Assembly (NCBI GenBank): GCA_963820095.1
Contig: CAWFZA010000019.1
Location: 62,001 to 126,000 of the forward strand
Direction of reading: 5' to 3'
From: Roseiarcus sp963820095
GTDB taxonomy: Bacteria > Pseudomonadota > Alphaproteobacteria > Rhizobiales > Beijerinckiaceae
DNA: 64,000 nucleotides
Each line of letters starts with the position of its first letter. Position 1 is the first letter of the stretch. This document shows positions 46,784-55,719 of the stretch, piece after piece. Both the position numbers and the translations under genes were made by a program. Below the pieces are notes generated by a model. That model was given only the letters and a program-made list of their open reading frames with translations. It did no database searches and was not told where the DNA came from.

Positions 46784-47278
46784 ATGAAACGCACGCTCCT
46801 TGGAATGCTCGCCGCGGCCGCGCTCTCCGCTTCCGCCGCGGCCCAGAGCGATCAGCAACCCGCGCAACCCACCCCGCCCGCTGCCCAGCCCGCGCAGCCT
46901 ACGCATGCCGAGCAGGTGCAGCACTGGGCGGAGGCGGCTCTCGATTCCCAGCTCAAGAATATGAAAAGCAGTCTCAAGCTGACTCCTGACCAGGAAACGA
47001 ACTGGGAGCCATTTGAATCGGCGGTCAAGGACGGCGGCAAGGCGCGCGTGCTCGCCCTGCAAAAGGAGCAGAGCAGCGGCTTATCGCCGATGAACCGCAA
47101 CCTGGCGAAGGCGGACCGCCTGGCGGAGAGCCAAGCCAATCTTCAGAAGATGGTCGAAGCGGCCAAACCGCTCTACGCGAGCCTCAACGACGCGCAGAAG
47201 CACAAGTTCATCACGCTCGGACGCATGCTCGTGCCCGAACGACGGCAGTTCGCCAAGGAGATGCGGCGCCTTCATTGA
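46784..47278 (+). CDS. Spy/CpxP-like LTXXQ periplasmic protein
   Basis: The 164-residue protein has a signal peptide (MKRTLLGMLAAAALSASAAA), a Gln/Pro-rich linker and a helical domain with LTPDQETNWEPFESAV and the second repeat LYASLNDAQKHKFITLGRML. These are LTXXQ-type repeats of the Spy/CpxP family of ATP-independent periplasmic chaperones. It has the extra helical arrangement common in rhizobial members. ATG 46784 is the start because the signal peptide begins there. It follows the SIS gene after 110 bases. Confidence 0.82.
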   Translation: MKRTLLGMLAAAALSASAAAQSDQQPAQPTPPAAQPAQPTHAEQVQHWAEAALDSQLKNMKSSLKLTPDQETNWEPFESAVKDGGKARVLALQKEQSSGLSPMNRNLAKADRLAESQANLQKMVEAAKPLYASLNDAQKHKFITLGRMLVPERRQFAKEMRRLH

Positions 47279-47440
47279 AACGCACTTTCCCCCTCTGCGG
47301 TTGGCGAACAAGGGTCATTGAGGGTCCAGGCGCGCAATCCCGCACGCTAAAGCAAGTTCCATTCGAACCCCGAACCTTGCCGGTCGTTCCGTGGTCGACC
47401 AACGCTCGAGATCGCGCGCCAAGACAGGATCGTGTCTCGA

Positions 47441-48436
47441 TCAGGATTGAGCGGACTGCGCCCAGGATTTCAGTGAGAAAAACAGGAGCGACGCCGAGAC
47501 CACGACAAGGCCGACATAGAACATCGGACTGACAGCAAAGTGCAAATCAGCAATCCACCGCGATAACGAGAGCGATATCAAAGCGGTGAGGGCTGGGATC
47601 AAGAGAAAGAACATGGTGACGAAGCCATTGTCGTTGCCGGTGACGCTGAGCGCCACTTGATAGAGGACGCGACCCAGGGAGGCGGCGACGATTGTGCCTG
47701 CGATCATCAGGACGACCGGAACGACCTGCCCGAAATGCAAGCCGGTGCGCCAATACAAGAAGAGTCCCGCGGTCGGGATAAGGAGCAGAGCCGAGACACA
47801 GAAATTCGCCGCGATCGCAGCCGATTCATCGTATTTCGCGAACCATTTGCAGACCAGCGTTCCCCCGAGCGCGGAGCAGATCGGCACCGGAATCGCATAG
47901 AGCCACGTGCCATGCATCGCGCTCTCGGCCAATTGATGCAGGTCAGGCCGATTGGCTTCGCCAACCTGGCTCCAGGCGACCGCCATCGCGCCGAGAAACG
48001 CACTGACGAGGCAGCCGAAGAAAATCGTCGGCGAGACTGGAATTGGCACTCTCGCGACGATGAGCGCCACCAGAGCCGCGAAAAAGGGCTGGAGGTTGAT
48101 GATCGCCGAGATGATGATCGGATGCGCATGGCTCAGGCCGAGCTTGAACAGCAGCAACCCGGCCATTCCGACGAGGAATAGAACACCAAGCTTGGTATAG
48201 TTTCCGGTATGTCCAAGCAGCAAAACGAGGTCACGGCAACTCTTGGGGCGCGCAACCAACAACGGGATCGACGTCAACAGGGCCACTTGAGTGAGGAACA
48301 CAAACTGCGTGGCGCTGAGCGTCTTGGCGGCGAGAAACGAAAACGGCTCTTGGACCGAGAGCAGGAGCGCGGTGACGACAGCGTAAAAGCTCCCAAGCCT
48401 ATAGTCCGTTCGGCGCATCTGCGGCGGCGCTTGCAT
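47441..48436 (-). CDS. Drug/metabolite transporter (EamA) family permease
   Basis: The 331-residue protein is a ten-helix DMT-superfamily permease with two EamA repeats. Clear helices include GSFYAVVTALLLSVQEPFSF, LGVLFLVGMAGLLLFKLGLS, IIISAIINLQPFFAALVALI, FFGCLVSAFLGAMAVAW, and the C-terminal pair ending FYVGLVVVSASLLFF. The substrate of this family cannot be predicted from sequence. ATG 48436 (MQAPPQMRRTDYRL) is the likeliest start; a longer open frame to 48643 adds an Arg/Ser-rich stretch that does not look like a membrane protein. It appears transcribed alone. Confidence 0.82.
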   Translation of the reverse strand: MQAPPQMRRTDYRLGSFYAVVTALLLSVQEPFSFLAAKTLSATQFVFLTQVALLTSIPLLVARPKSCRDLVLLLGHTGNYTKLGVLFLVGMAGLLLFKLGLSHAHPIIISAIINLQPFFAALVALIVARVPIPVSPTIFFGCLVSAFLGAMAVAWSQVGEANRPDLHQLAESAMHGTWLYAIPVPICSALGGTLVCKWFAKYDESAAIAANFCVSALLLIPTAGLFLYWRTGLHFGQVVPVVLMIAGTIVAASLGRVLYQVALSVTGNDNGFVTMFFLLIPALTALISLSLSRWIADLHFAVSPMFYVGLVVVSASLLFFSLKSWAQSAQS

Positions 48437-48824
48437 AGGGCGGACCTGAACCTCTGACGCCGCTGTCGGCGCCGTCGATTTTGTCGACGTCGCCTTTTTT
48501 CGCTTCCTGTTGGAAACAGCCGCCGTTGCCCTTCGGTTCCCTGGGCTGAGCCGGGCACGCGCGGTTCGCATGTGTTCGAGCGACCGGCATTGCGAGCAAT
48601 TGCTCGCCTGGGTCTCTTTCATCCCGAGGGCCACGAACGCCAAAATGACGCTGCGTGGAGCCTAGCGATGAACCTGGTTGAAACGAGCCGGCGCGATTTG
48701 GTCGCTGGGCCTTGCCTGCGCGCCGCTTTGATTGACGGCAAGAAACTTGCGGCAAGTCATCGTCCCAACCAATGTCGCCCTCGTGACGGCGGATCGACCG
48801 GCGATCGGCCCGTCGCGCGTCGCG
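48437..48824. other. Intergenic region between permease and phytochelatin-synthase-like gene
   Basis: I see no convincing gene here. Part of it could be an N-terminal extension of the permease if translation begins further upstream, and the remainder is the 3' flank of the phytochelatin-synthase-like gene. No clear promoter or hairpin was identified. Confidence 0.4.
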
Positions 48825-49550
48825 TCACTGCGCCGTCGCCGCCGTCACCAGCACAAAGCCACGGGTCTTGTTGTCGTTGACCGCGTCAGGCGTGTTCATC
48901 GCCGCGAACATGTCGGCGGTCTTCACCCAGACGGGTGGATATTTGTAGCGCGCGACGTCGAGAACGAGGAAAAGGTCGGCTTTCGAGTCATAGGCGGCGA
49001 GGGGCGAGATGTGGCCACCGACCTCCTCGCCCATCGCCTTGCGCAGATAATTGACGAGCACGAAATGGCCGGGCTCGCGAAGATACGCGCTGGCCAGCTT
49101 GCGGAACTCGTCGATCGAACTGTCCGCCGCATGATGGACCTCGGCCTTGACGGGCTGGGTCGCAAGAATGCCTCCGAGCTGATCGAGCGTCATGCCTTGC
49201 CGCGCGAGGGTTTCGCGCGGCAGAACCGCATCCGTTCGTTCGCTCAAGATGTTGTCCTGGGTGAAGGTGCGATAGGGCGCGTATTCGGGAACCTCGGGCG
49301 CGGGCAGCCCGAGCGCGTTCAAGACCATGACCATGCTGGCGACGCCGCAATAGGACTGGGTCTTCTGCGTCAGGAAGTTCTCCGCGAGCGGGAAATAAGC
49401 CTCCCGCGCGTCGCTCTCGCCAAAATAGGCTTCGCCGTCGCGGGTGCTGAATCCGGTGAGATTGTTGGGAAGCGGCAGGGTGTCGGCGTTCACGCCCGCG
49501 ATACAAAGCACTGCGGGCAAGATCGCGGAGGCAACGAGACGCTTCAGCAT
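48825..49550 (-). CDS. Exported phytochelatin-synthase-like cysteine protease
   Basis: The 241-residue protein matches the N-terminal catalytic domain of phytochelatin synthases (peptidase family C83). The triad is visible: Cys in KTQSYCGVASMVMVLNAL, His in GGHISPLAAYDSKADLF, and Asp in LVLDVARYKYPPVWV. Bacterial one-domain enzymes mostly hydrolyse glutathione and its conjugates to gamma-Glu-Cys rather than polymerising it. A signal peptide (LVASAILPAVLCIAGVNAD) predicts a periplasmic or surface location. It lies 78 bases downstream of the penicillin-binding-protein gene on the same strand and may be read through from it. Confidence 0.88.
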   Translation of the reverse strand: MLKRLVASAILPAVLCIAGVNADTLPLPNNLTGFSTRDGEAYFGESDAREAYFPLAENFLTQKTQSYCGVASMVMVLNALGLPAPEVPEYAPYRTFTQDNILSERTDAVLPRETLARQGMTLDQLGGILATQPVKAEVHHAADSSIDEFRKLASAYLREPGHFVLVNYLRKAMGEEVGGHISPLAAYDSKADLFLVLDVARYKYPPVWVKTADMFAAMNTPDAVNDNKTRGFVLVTAATAQ

Positions 49551-49628
49551 GGATCCAACCGCTCCTTTGACCGGACGGGAGCTTCAGATTGGCGCCCTCG
49601 CCGCGCTGAAGCAATGCCGCATCGCTCC

Positions 49629-51859
49629 TCACAGCGTTCCGAACAGCTTGTCGAGAAGCCCCTTGTCATGCGTCGGCGGACCGCGGCCGCCATTCGGGAT
49701 GTCGGCAGGCGGGAGCAGCCCGTCCCCTCCGGGGGCTGCGCGGGGGCCGGCGACTCTCGCTTGCGGGACAAAACCCTCGGGAGGGGGCGCGGGCTGCGGC
49801 GGGCGTCCGCCCCGTCCGCCCGTTCCAATCTGGGAGCCGGTGAGATTGAGCGGAGGCGCCGGCGGAGCGTCCGTGCCCTGCGCCTCGGCGCTGCGCCAAG
49901 TCCCGCCCGGCAGGCCGGCGACGGCCACGCCCTGGTGCGCGGCCTTCATGAACCGGCTCCAGATTTCGACGGGCAGATTGCCGCCGGACACCTTCTTGGT
50001 CGGCGAAGAGTCGTCATTGCCGAGCCAGACGCCAGCGACCAGATAGCTCGTGTAGCCGAGGAACCAGGCGTCGCGCCAATCCTGGCTGGTCCCCGTCTTG
50101 CCGGCGGCCTGCCAGCCCGGCAGCTCAGCCTTGCGAGCGGTTCCGGTGAGCAACGTCTCCTGCATCATCTGATTCATCATCGCGACATATTGCGGCTCGA
50201 TCACCCGGCCGAAATTCGCGTTGCGCCGAGCGTAGAGCTGCTTGCCGTTCGCCGTGCGAACGCGCGCGATCACATGCGGCTGGACGCCGAGGCCGCCATT
50301 GGCGAACGCCGCATAGGCTGAAACCATCTCGAGCGGCGTCACATCGGAGGAGCCGAGCGCGATCGACGGAACCGGGTCGAGGTCGGAAGTTATGCCGAGC
50401 CGATGCGCGACCGCGACGACCGTCTTCGGCCCGACTTCCAGCCCGAGGCGCACGGCGACCGTATTGAGAGAGAGCGCCAGCGCCTTGGTGAGCGTCACAG
50501 GCCCGAAATATTCGCGCGAGTAATTTTCCGGGCTCCAGCCCTTGACCGTGATCGGCGCGTCTTCGCGAACCGTGTCGGGCGTGAGCCCCTTCTCCAGCGC
50601 CGCGAGATAGACGAAGGGCTTGAACGACGAGCCGGGCTGGCGTTTGGCCGCGACCGCGCGATTGAACTGGCTGTCGGCATAGTTGCGTCCACCGACCATC
50701 GCCTTGACCGCGCCGTTGGGATCGAGCGCCACCAGCGCGCCCTGCTCGACGCCGAACTTGGCGCCCTTGGCATTGAGTTCGTCGGTCAGCGCGTGCTCGG
50801 CCTCGGCCTGCATCTTGAGATCGATCGTGGTCGTCACCACGATGTCCTCGTCGATCGCGCCGATCGTGTCGTTGAGCGCGTCCATCACGTAGTCGGCGGC
50901 GTAGTTGATCGAGCCGGCGCTCTTGTCGCGCTTGACCTCAGCCGGATTGGCGAGCGCGGCCTTGGCCATCGCCTCGGTGATATGGCCTTGTTCGGCCATC
51001 GCCGTGATGACCTGCGCGGCGCGCTCGTTGGCCCCCTGGAGGTTGCGGTTAGGCGCGAGCTTGGTCGGCGACTTCATGAGCCCCGCCAGCACCGCGGCTT
51101 CCGACAGCGTCACGAATCGCGCGCTCTTGCCGAAATATTTCTGCGCCGCCGCTTCGACCCCATAGGCGCCCGAGCCGAAATAGACGCGGTTCAGATAGAG
51201 TTCGAGGATCTGATCCTTCGAGTAGCGGCGCTCGAGCCAGAACGCCAGGATCGCCTCCTGGATCTTGCGCGACAGCGTGCGCTCCCGGGTCAGGAACAGA
51301 TTCTTGGCGAGCTGCTGGGTCAGCGTCGAACCGCCCTCGATCCCGCCGCCGCCCGCTATGTCGCGCAGAAGGGCGCGCGACATGCCCACCGGGTCGACGC
51401 CGCTATGCTCGTAGAATCGCTTGTCCTCGATGGCGACGAAGGCCTTGGGCAGATAGGGCGGCAGGTCGATGAGCCTGACCGCGGGGCCGCCGGTGTCGCC
51501 GCGATTGGCGATGAGCGAGCCGTCGTCGGAGAGGATGGCGATGTTGGGCGGCCGCTTGGGCACCGCGAGCTGATCGATCGGGGGCAGCTGGCTCGCGTAA
51601 TAGGCGAAAAGCCCGGCGAGGAAGATGCCGCCCCAAACCGAGAGAACCAGGCCCCAATAGGCGAGGTGGCCAATGAGCGAACGGCGTCGCCTGCCCTTTG
51701 CGCTCGAGGCGGATCGCGAGGGAGCCTTCTTTCTTTTGCGGCTGCTCGGCGGCCGGTCGGCGGGATCGGCGCGAAGATCGCCTCCGGCGGCGGCGCGCCG
51801 CGCCAGTCGAGGCGCGGCTCGATCCGCGTCCGGGTTTTCTTGCCGCCTCGGCCAAACAT
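49629..51859 (-). CDS. Class A penicillin-binding protein (PBP1A type), frameshifted twice near the N-terminus
   Basis: A bifunctional murein synthase. The glycosyltransferase domain has the catalytic Glu in FVAIEDKRFYEHSGVDPVGM plus GGSTLTQQLAKNLFL and LELYLNRVYFGSGAYGVEAA. The transpeptidase domain has SSFKP (SxxK), SLNTV (SxN) and AGKTGTSQDWRDAWFLGYT (KTG). A Pro/Gly-rich tail follows. The cytoplasmic start (MFGRGGKKTRTRIEPRLDW at ATG 51859), the membrane helix (LVLSVWGGIFLAGLFAYYAS) and the enzyme core are in three frames. The break between helix and core is at a run of six C near 51580, where five C would give LPPIDQLAVPKRPPN; the other is near 51770. No alternative start for the core has a membrane anchor, which supports indel artefacts. 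It is divergent from dnaN. Confidence 0.88.
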
Positions 51860-52109
51860 CGCTGATCCCGCTCGCGGCGTCTCCTCGATCAAGGAGCTCG
51901 GGCGAAACGCGCCCCGCCGGGTCCAGGAGCGTAAGGCCCGCGGTTTAAGGGCCGGTAAAGCTTACGCCGGAATTGACGAGGCCGGGAAAATCCTTGAGGA
52001 CACAGCGCTCGATCCGCCTCCGCGCCCTTGCGCTCGCCACCGCCCCTTGGCAAGGTCCGCCCCCCTTGTGGCGCGCTTCAGACGTCAGGATAGCTCAGGA
52101 TTTCATGCG

Positions 52110-53228
52110 ATGAAGGTCACGATCGAGCGTTCGGTCCTGCTCAAGGCGCTTGGGCACGTCCATCGCATTGTCGAGCGGCGCAACACCATTCCGATCCTCG
52201 CCAATGTGCTGATTGAGGCGGCCGACGGCAAATTGGCGCTGAAGAGCACCGATCTCGATCTCGAGGCCTCCGAGTCGGCGCCCGCGGACGTCGCCCAGAA
52301 AGGCGCGACGACGGTGCCGGCGCACGTGATCTACGACATCGTGCGCAAGCTCCCGGAGGGCGCGCAAGCGAGCCTGGAGACGATCGGCGACACGGGCCAG
52401 CTCGTCCTGCGCGCCGGACGGTCGCGATTCACCCTGCAGGCCCTGCCCGCCTCCGATTTCCCCGACCTGACCTCGGGCGAATTCTCGCATCGGTTCGTCG
52501 TGCCAGCGGCTGAGCTCAAGCGCCTGATCGAGAACACCCAATTCGCGATTTCGACCGAGGAGACGCGGTACTATCTGAACGGCATCTACCTCCACACCGT
52601 CGACGTTGGCGGGGCGCCGATGCTGCGAGCGGTCGCGACCGACGGCCATCGCCTGGCGCGCGTCGAAACGCCGGCGCCGGAGGGATCGACCGGGATTCCG
52701 GGCGTCATCGTGCCGCGCAAGGCGGTCAACGAGGTGCAGAAGCTGATCGAAGATGCGAGCCAGGACGTGACGATCGAGATTTCGACCGCCAAGGCGCGCT
52801 TTCATTTCGGCGACGTGGTCCTGACGACGAAGCTGATCGACGGCACATTTCCCGATTATGCGCGCGTCATTCCGACCGGCAACGACAAACGTCTGGTGGT
52901 CGACAAGGAGCCGTTCGAAAAGGCGGTCGACCGGGTGTCGACGCTGTCCTCCGAGCGCGGCCGCGCGATCAAGCTCGCGATCGCCGAAGGCAAGATGACG
53001 CTGTCGGTCAACAATCCGGACTCGGGCTCAGCCAGCGAGGAAATCGAGGCCGACTACGATTCCGCGCCGATCGATATCGGCTTCAACGCCCGCTATCTGC
53101 TCGACATCGTCGGCCAATTGTCGTCCGACACCGCCTTGATCCGCCTGGCCGATCCCGGCTCTCCGACCCTCATCCAGGATCGCGAGGGCGCCCCGGCGCT
53201 CTACGTGCTGATGCCGCTCCGGGTGTGA
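52110..53228 (+). CDS. dnaN: DNA polymerase III beta subunit (sliding clamp)
   Basis: DnaN is the ring-shaped processivity clamp of the replicase. The 372-residue protein is full length: MKVTIERSVLLKALGHVHRI opens domain 1, LQALPASDFPDL and RYYLNGIYLHTV mark the family, VATDGHRLARVE lies in domain 2, and the end ALYVLMPLRV is the conserved C-terminus. ATG 52110 is chosen; a long open frame upstream to 50403 is antisense to the penicillin-binding-protein gene and is ignored. dnaA and recF, often adjacent, are not present, so this is not the usual dnaA-dnaN-recF origin arrangement. Confidence 0.97.
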   Translation: MKVTIERSVLLKALGHVHRIVERRNTIPILANVLIEAADGKLALKSTDLDLEASESAPADVAQKGATTVPAHVIYDIVRKLPEGAQASLETIGDTGQLVLRAGRSRFTLQALPASDFPDLTSGEFSHRFVVPAAELKRLIENTQFAISTEETRYYLNGIYLHTVDVGGAPMLRAVATDGHRLARVETPAPEGSTGIPGVIVPRKAVNEVQKLIEDASQDVTIEISTAKARFHFGDVVLTTKLIDGTFPDYARVIPTGNDKRLVVDKEPFEKAVDRVSTLSSERGRAIKLAIAEGKMTLSVNNPDSGSASEEIEADYDSAPIDIGFNARYLLDIVGQLSSDTALIRLADPGSPTLIQDREGAPALYVLMPLRV

Positions 53229-53237
53229 CGATTCGCC

Positions 53238-53258
53238 GGCCGGGCTTCGCATCCGGCC
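53238..53258 (+). terminator. Hairpin downstream of dnaN
   Basis: GGCCGG (53238-53243) and CCGGCC (53253-53258) form a 6-bp G-C stem around a 9-base loop, 10 bases after the dnaN stop. Only a weak T pair follows, so it is a possible transcription end or RNA-stabilising hairpin rather than a strong intrinsic terminator. Confidence 0.42.
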
Positions 53259-53573
53259 TTGACGCTCCCGCGCACAAAGTTACGCGACTCAAGGATTCCA
53301 GAGGCTTAAATGCGCTTTCGCGCTTTCGCGCAACTTACAACTTTTCGACCGGCGGCGAGGGCGCGGAAGGGTGATTGGCGGTCGGCGACAACCTCCGTCG
53401 CGTCCGCGCCAACCGACAGGCTGCAACCGCTTTGCTGTGCGGACATGGCGCGTCGGCGCACTGTGTGACGGGGCTCACAGACGGGCGGTTCGCCGCGAGC
53501 GATAACGATGAGGTTCGATCGGTAAACAAAATAAATTGTTATTACGATCTCCGATTCTTACCAGGAGGATGCG
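53259..53573. other. Leader region of the Cys-rich peptide gene
   Basis: No coding frame is convincing here. The last 55 bases change to AT-rich composition (53520-53555), unlike the surrounding GC-rich DNA. They include AACAA-AATAAA-TTGTT, a small inverted repeat that could be an operator or -10 region. The region ends with AGGAGG before ATG 53574. Confidence 0.4.
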
Positions 53574-53822
53574 ATGGCGACGGACATTTCTCACGAGCTC
53601 AAGACGGCTTCGATTTCCGCCGTGCGCGTCGAGCAGCTCATGAGCCAGTTGAAGAGTAGACTGATGCTGGTGACCGACGAGACCAAGCGGCACCTCCAGG
53701 CGCACGGTGTCATGCCAATCGGCGCCAACCCTGGGATCCTGCGCGCCGACGGCTGCTGCAAGCCGGATGGCGGGACGTGCTGCGTCAACAAGAAGGTCGC
53801 TTTCAACGAGATTGGCGAGTGA
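53574..53822 (+). CDS. Small Cys-rich peptide, candidate RiPP precursor
   Basis: I do not recognise a family. The 82-residue peptide has a helical, charged N-terminal two-thirds (SAVRVEQLMSQLKSRLML, then DETKRHLQAHG), a short Gly/Pro spacer (MPIGANPGILRADG) and then the compact motif CCKPDGGTCC at residues 61-70 followed by a polar tail. All four cysteines are in this motif. Such a leader plus a dense Cys/Gly core resembles precursors of ribosomally made, post-translationally modified peptides; an alternative is a small metal- or redox-binding protein. A strong ribosome site (AGGAGG, spacing 6) and an AT-rich leader imply real and efficient expression. The gene at 53901 follows after 78 bases on the same strand. 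Confidence 0.6.
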   Translation: MATDISHELKTASISAVRVEQLMSQLKSRLMLVTDETKRHLQAHGVMPIGANPGILRADGCCKPDGGTCCVNKKVAFNEIGE

Positions 53823-53900
53823 TGCCTCGACGAAAGAGACACTCGACTCGATCACGGCGACAATGCAACGCGCGACTCTACGACGCGATCCGGGGAACCC

Positions 53901-54401
53901 ATGACGATCCGCGGCGAAGAGCTGCGCGAGGCTCATGTCAGCGCGCCGATGCTTCACTATTTCCGCCGGAAGCTTGCGGGACTGTCGGAAGCTGAGCTTA
54001 TTGCAAGACTCGAAGAGACGCTCAAATTCCTGGCCATCTCGCAATATTGCGCCGGCCCCATTCCTGTGTCGCGAGATATCGATGACGTGTGGCACTACTG
54101 GATCCTGCAAACACAGGAATACCAGCGCTTGTGCGAGAGCCTTAACGCGGGCAACTTCATCCACCACTCGTCGAACGATTATATCGCTTATTTTGACAAG
54201 GACGTAGGAACCCACGACACCTTGCCCTTAGACGTTAAGATGCTTGGAATTTATGTGGAGAACTTCGGTCTATTCGAGGCTGACCGGGTCCAGTATTGGC
54301 TGCTGGCCGCCCATCTCCTGGACAAACAGGATTGGACCCTAAATCAGCTCAACCAATGGCTCACCCAAGGTCATGATTCAGCCAAACGCGGCCGTGTGTG
54401 A
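53901..54401 (+). CDS. Conserved-looking 166-residue partner protein (GRDP-like motif)
   Basis: I cannot assign a family firmly. The protein is soluble and mainly helical. Residues 59-77 read DIDDVWHYWILQTQEYQRL and are followed by FIHHSS. The D-x-x-W-H-x-x-x-x-x-T-x-x-Y pattern recalls the motif of glycine-rich-domain-like (DUF1399-type) proteins, whose function is unknown. The His pairs and acids could bind a metal. ATG 53901 follows GGGGA. It lies directly downstream of the Cys-rich peptide gene and probably shares its transcript, so it may process, bind or protect that peptide; this is inference from position. Confidence 0.6.
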   Translation: MTIRGEELREAHVSAPMLHYFRRKLAGLSEAELIARLEETLKFLAISQYCAGPIPVSRDIDDVWHYWILQTQEYQRLCESLNAGNFIHHSSNDYIAYFDKDVGTHDTLPLDVKMLGIYVENFGLFEADRVQYWLLAAHLLDKQDWTLNQLNQWLTQGHDSAKRGRV

Positions 54402-54567
54402 GGCCGAAGGCCTATCTTAGTTGCGCCAATGTTCAGCGTCGGCCCGTGCGAAAGTCGGACGATGTGAGCGAAGACCGCATCGTTTCAAAGCCTCGCAGCC
54501 CGGCGATGGAGGCGCTGCTGGCTTTCCGCCTCGCGCAAGTCGGCGGGTCGTAAAGAGCGCATGGCCC

Positions 54568-55719
54568 TCACGCCGCCACTTCGACCTCGTCGAGCCGGCG
54601 ACTGCCCGTCCACACCTCCGCGACCTCCAGATTATCGGTCATATGCACAAGATCGGCGCGATGACCGGGCTTGAGCCGCCCGATCCGGTCGTCGACCCGC
54701 AGCAGCCGCGCGGGCGTCAGCGTCGCCATCATCAGCGCGTCGGCGAGCGGGACCTCGAGCTGCTTGACGAGATAGTCGATGGCGTCGCGCATGGTGATCG
54801 CGGCGCCAGCGAGCGTTCCATCTTCGGCGACGAGCTTATTGCCGACCCGCGTCATCCTCCGCCCCTGCAACTCGAAGACGTCCGGGCCCCCGGCGGCCGG
54901 CGACATGGCGTCGGACACGAGCGCAACGCCTCGCGGTCCCTTGGCGGCCAAAGCCACGCGATAGGCGAGGGCATGGGCATGCTCGCCGTCGGCGATCAGG
55001 CCGCAGATGATGCGCGAATCGGTGAGCGCCGCCCCGACGACGCCGGGCGCGCGCGACGAGAGTTGGCTCATCGCATTGTAGAGGTGGGTGGCGGCGCTGG
55101 CCCCGGCGCCGAAGACCGCCTGCGCTTCCTCCGCGCTCGCGTCCGAATGGCCAAGGCTGACGATGATTCCAGCGTTCGCTAGGCGCCTTATAAAGTCCAA
55201 AGGCACCGACGCGGGCGCAAGCGTCACGACCATAACGCCCGCGTGCGCGGCGATGAGGGACTCGAGGTCTTCCTCCTTCATCGGGCGAATGAATTCGGGC
55301 GGATGCACCCCCTTGCGCTTCATGTCGATGAACGGCCCTTCGACATGGATTCCGAGCGCGCCAGGGACGCGTTCGCGCGCCTCGCGCGCGGCCGCGAGCG
55401 CTTGCGTCAGCACGCCCGGCGCGTCCGTGACGACCGTCGGCAGAAAGGCGGTCACGCCAGCGCGGCGATGCGCGGCGGCGATCCGGGCTACTCCCTCGAC
55501 GGTCGGACTGGCGTTGAACAACACGCCGCCGCCGCCGTTGATCTGCCAATCGATGAAGCCGGGGCTCAAAACCCCGCCGCCAAGATCCACTTGCTCGCCG
55601 CCGCCAGGACGATCTTCGAAGCGAGTGAGCGCCCGGATCGAAGCGCCTTCGATGACGACCGCGCAATCGTCGTGAAACCGTTCGCCATCGAAGATGCGGG
55701 CGCCGTAGAAAATCTTCAT
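54568..55719 (-). CDS. nagA: N-acetylglucosamine-6-phosphate deacetylase
   Basis: NagA removes the acetyl group of GlcNAc-6-phosphate in amino-sugar catabolism. The 383-residue amidohydrolase has the SPGFIDWQINGGGG motif, the metal Glu in IHVEGPFIDM, His in VSLGHSDASAEEA and ATHLYNAMSQL, and the catalytic Asp in ALVSDAMSPAAGG. All are intact. Its start overlaps the kinase stop by 4 bases (ATGA), so the two are coupled, which fits sequential pathway steps. It is the last gene of the minus-strand operon that begins at 59591. Confidence 0.94.
   Translation of the reverse strand: MKIFYGARIFDGERFHDDCAVVIEGASIRALTRFEDRPGGGEQVDLGGGVLSPGFIDWQINGGGGVLFNASPTVEGVARIAAAHRRAGVTAFLPTVVTDAPGVLTQALAAAREARERVPGALGIHVEGPFIDMKRKGVHPPEFIRPMKEEDLESLIAAHAGVMVVTLAPASVPLDFIRRLANAGIIVSLGHSDASAEEAQAVFGAGASAATHLYNAMSQLSSRAPGVVGAALTDSRIICGLIADGEHAHALAYRVALAAKGPRGVALVSDAMSPAAGGPDVFELQGRRMTRVGNKLVAEDGTLAGAAITMRDAIDYLVKQLEVPLADALMMATLTPARLLRVDDRIGRLKPGHRADLVHMTDNLEVAEVWTGSRRLDEVEVAA

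Noticed and set aside
50403..52109. An N-terminal extension of dnaN by more than 560 codons
   Set aside because: The extension is antisense to the penicillin-binding protein; DnaN starts at ATG 52110 with a conserved N-terminus and normal length.
53574..53822. Methanobactin precursor
   Set aside because: The peptide is far longer than MbnA, its cysteine pattern is CC-x6-CC rather than two separated single-cysteine pairs, and no MbnB or MbnC homologue is near.
53475..54215. A 246-codon minus-strand open frame opposite the Cys-rich peptide and its partner
   Set aside because: The plus-strand genes have ribosome sites and more protein-like composition; the minus frame has no recognisable motif.
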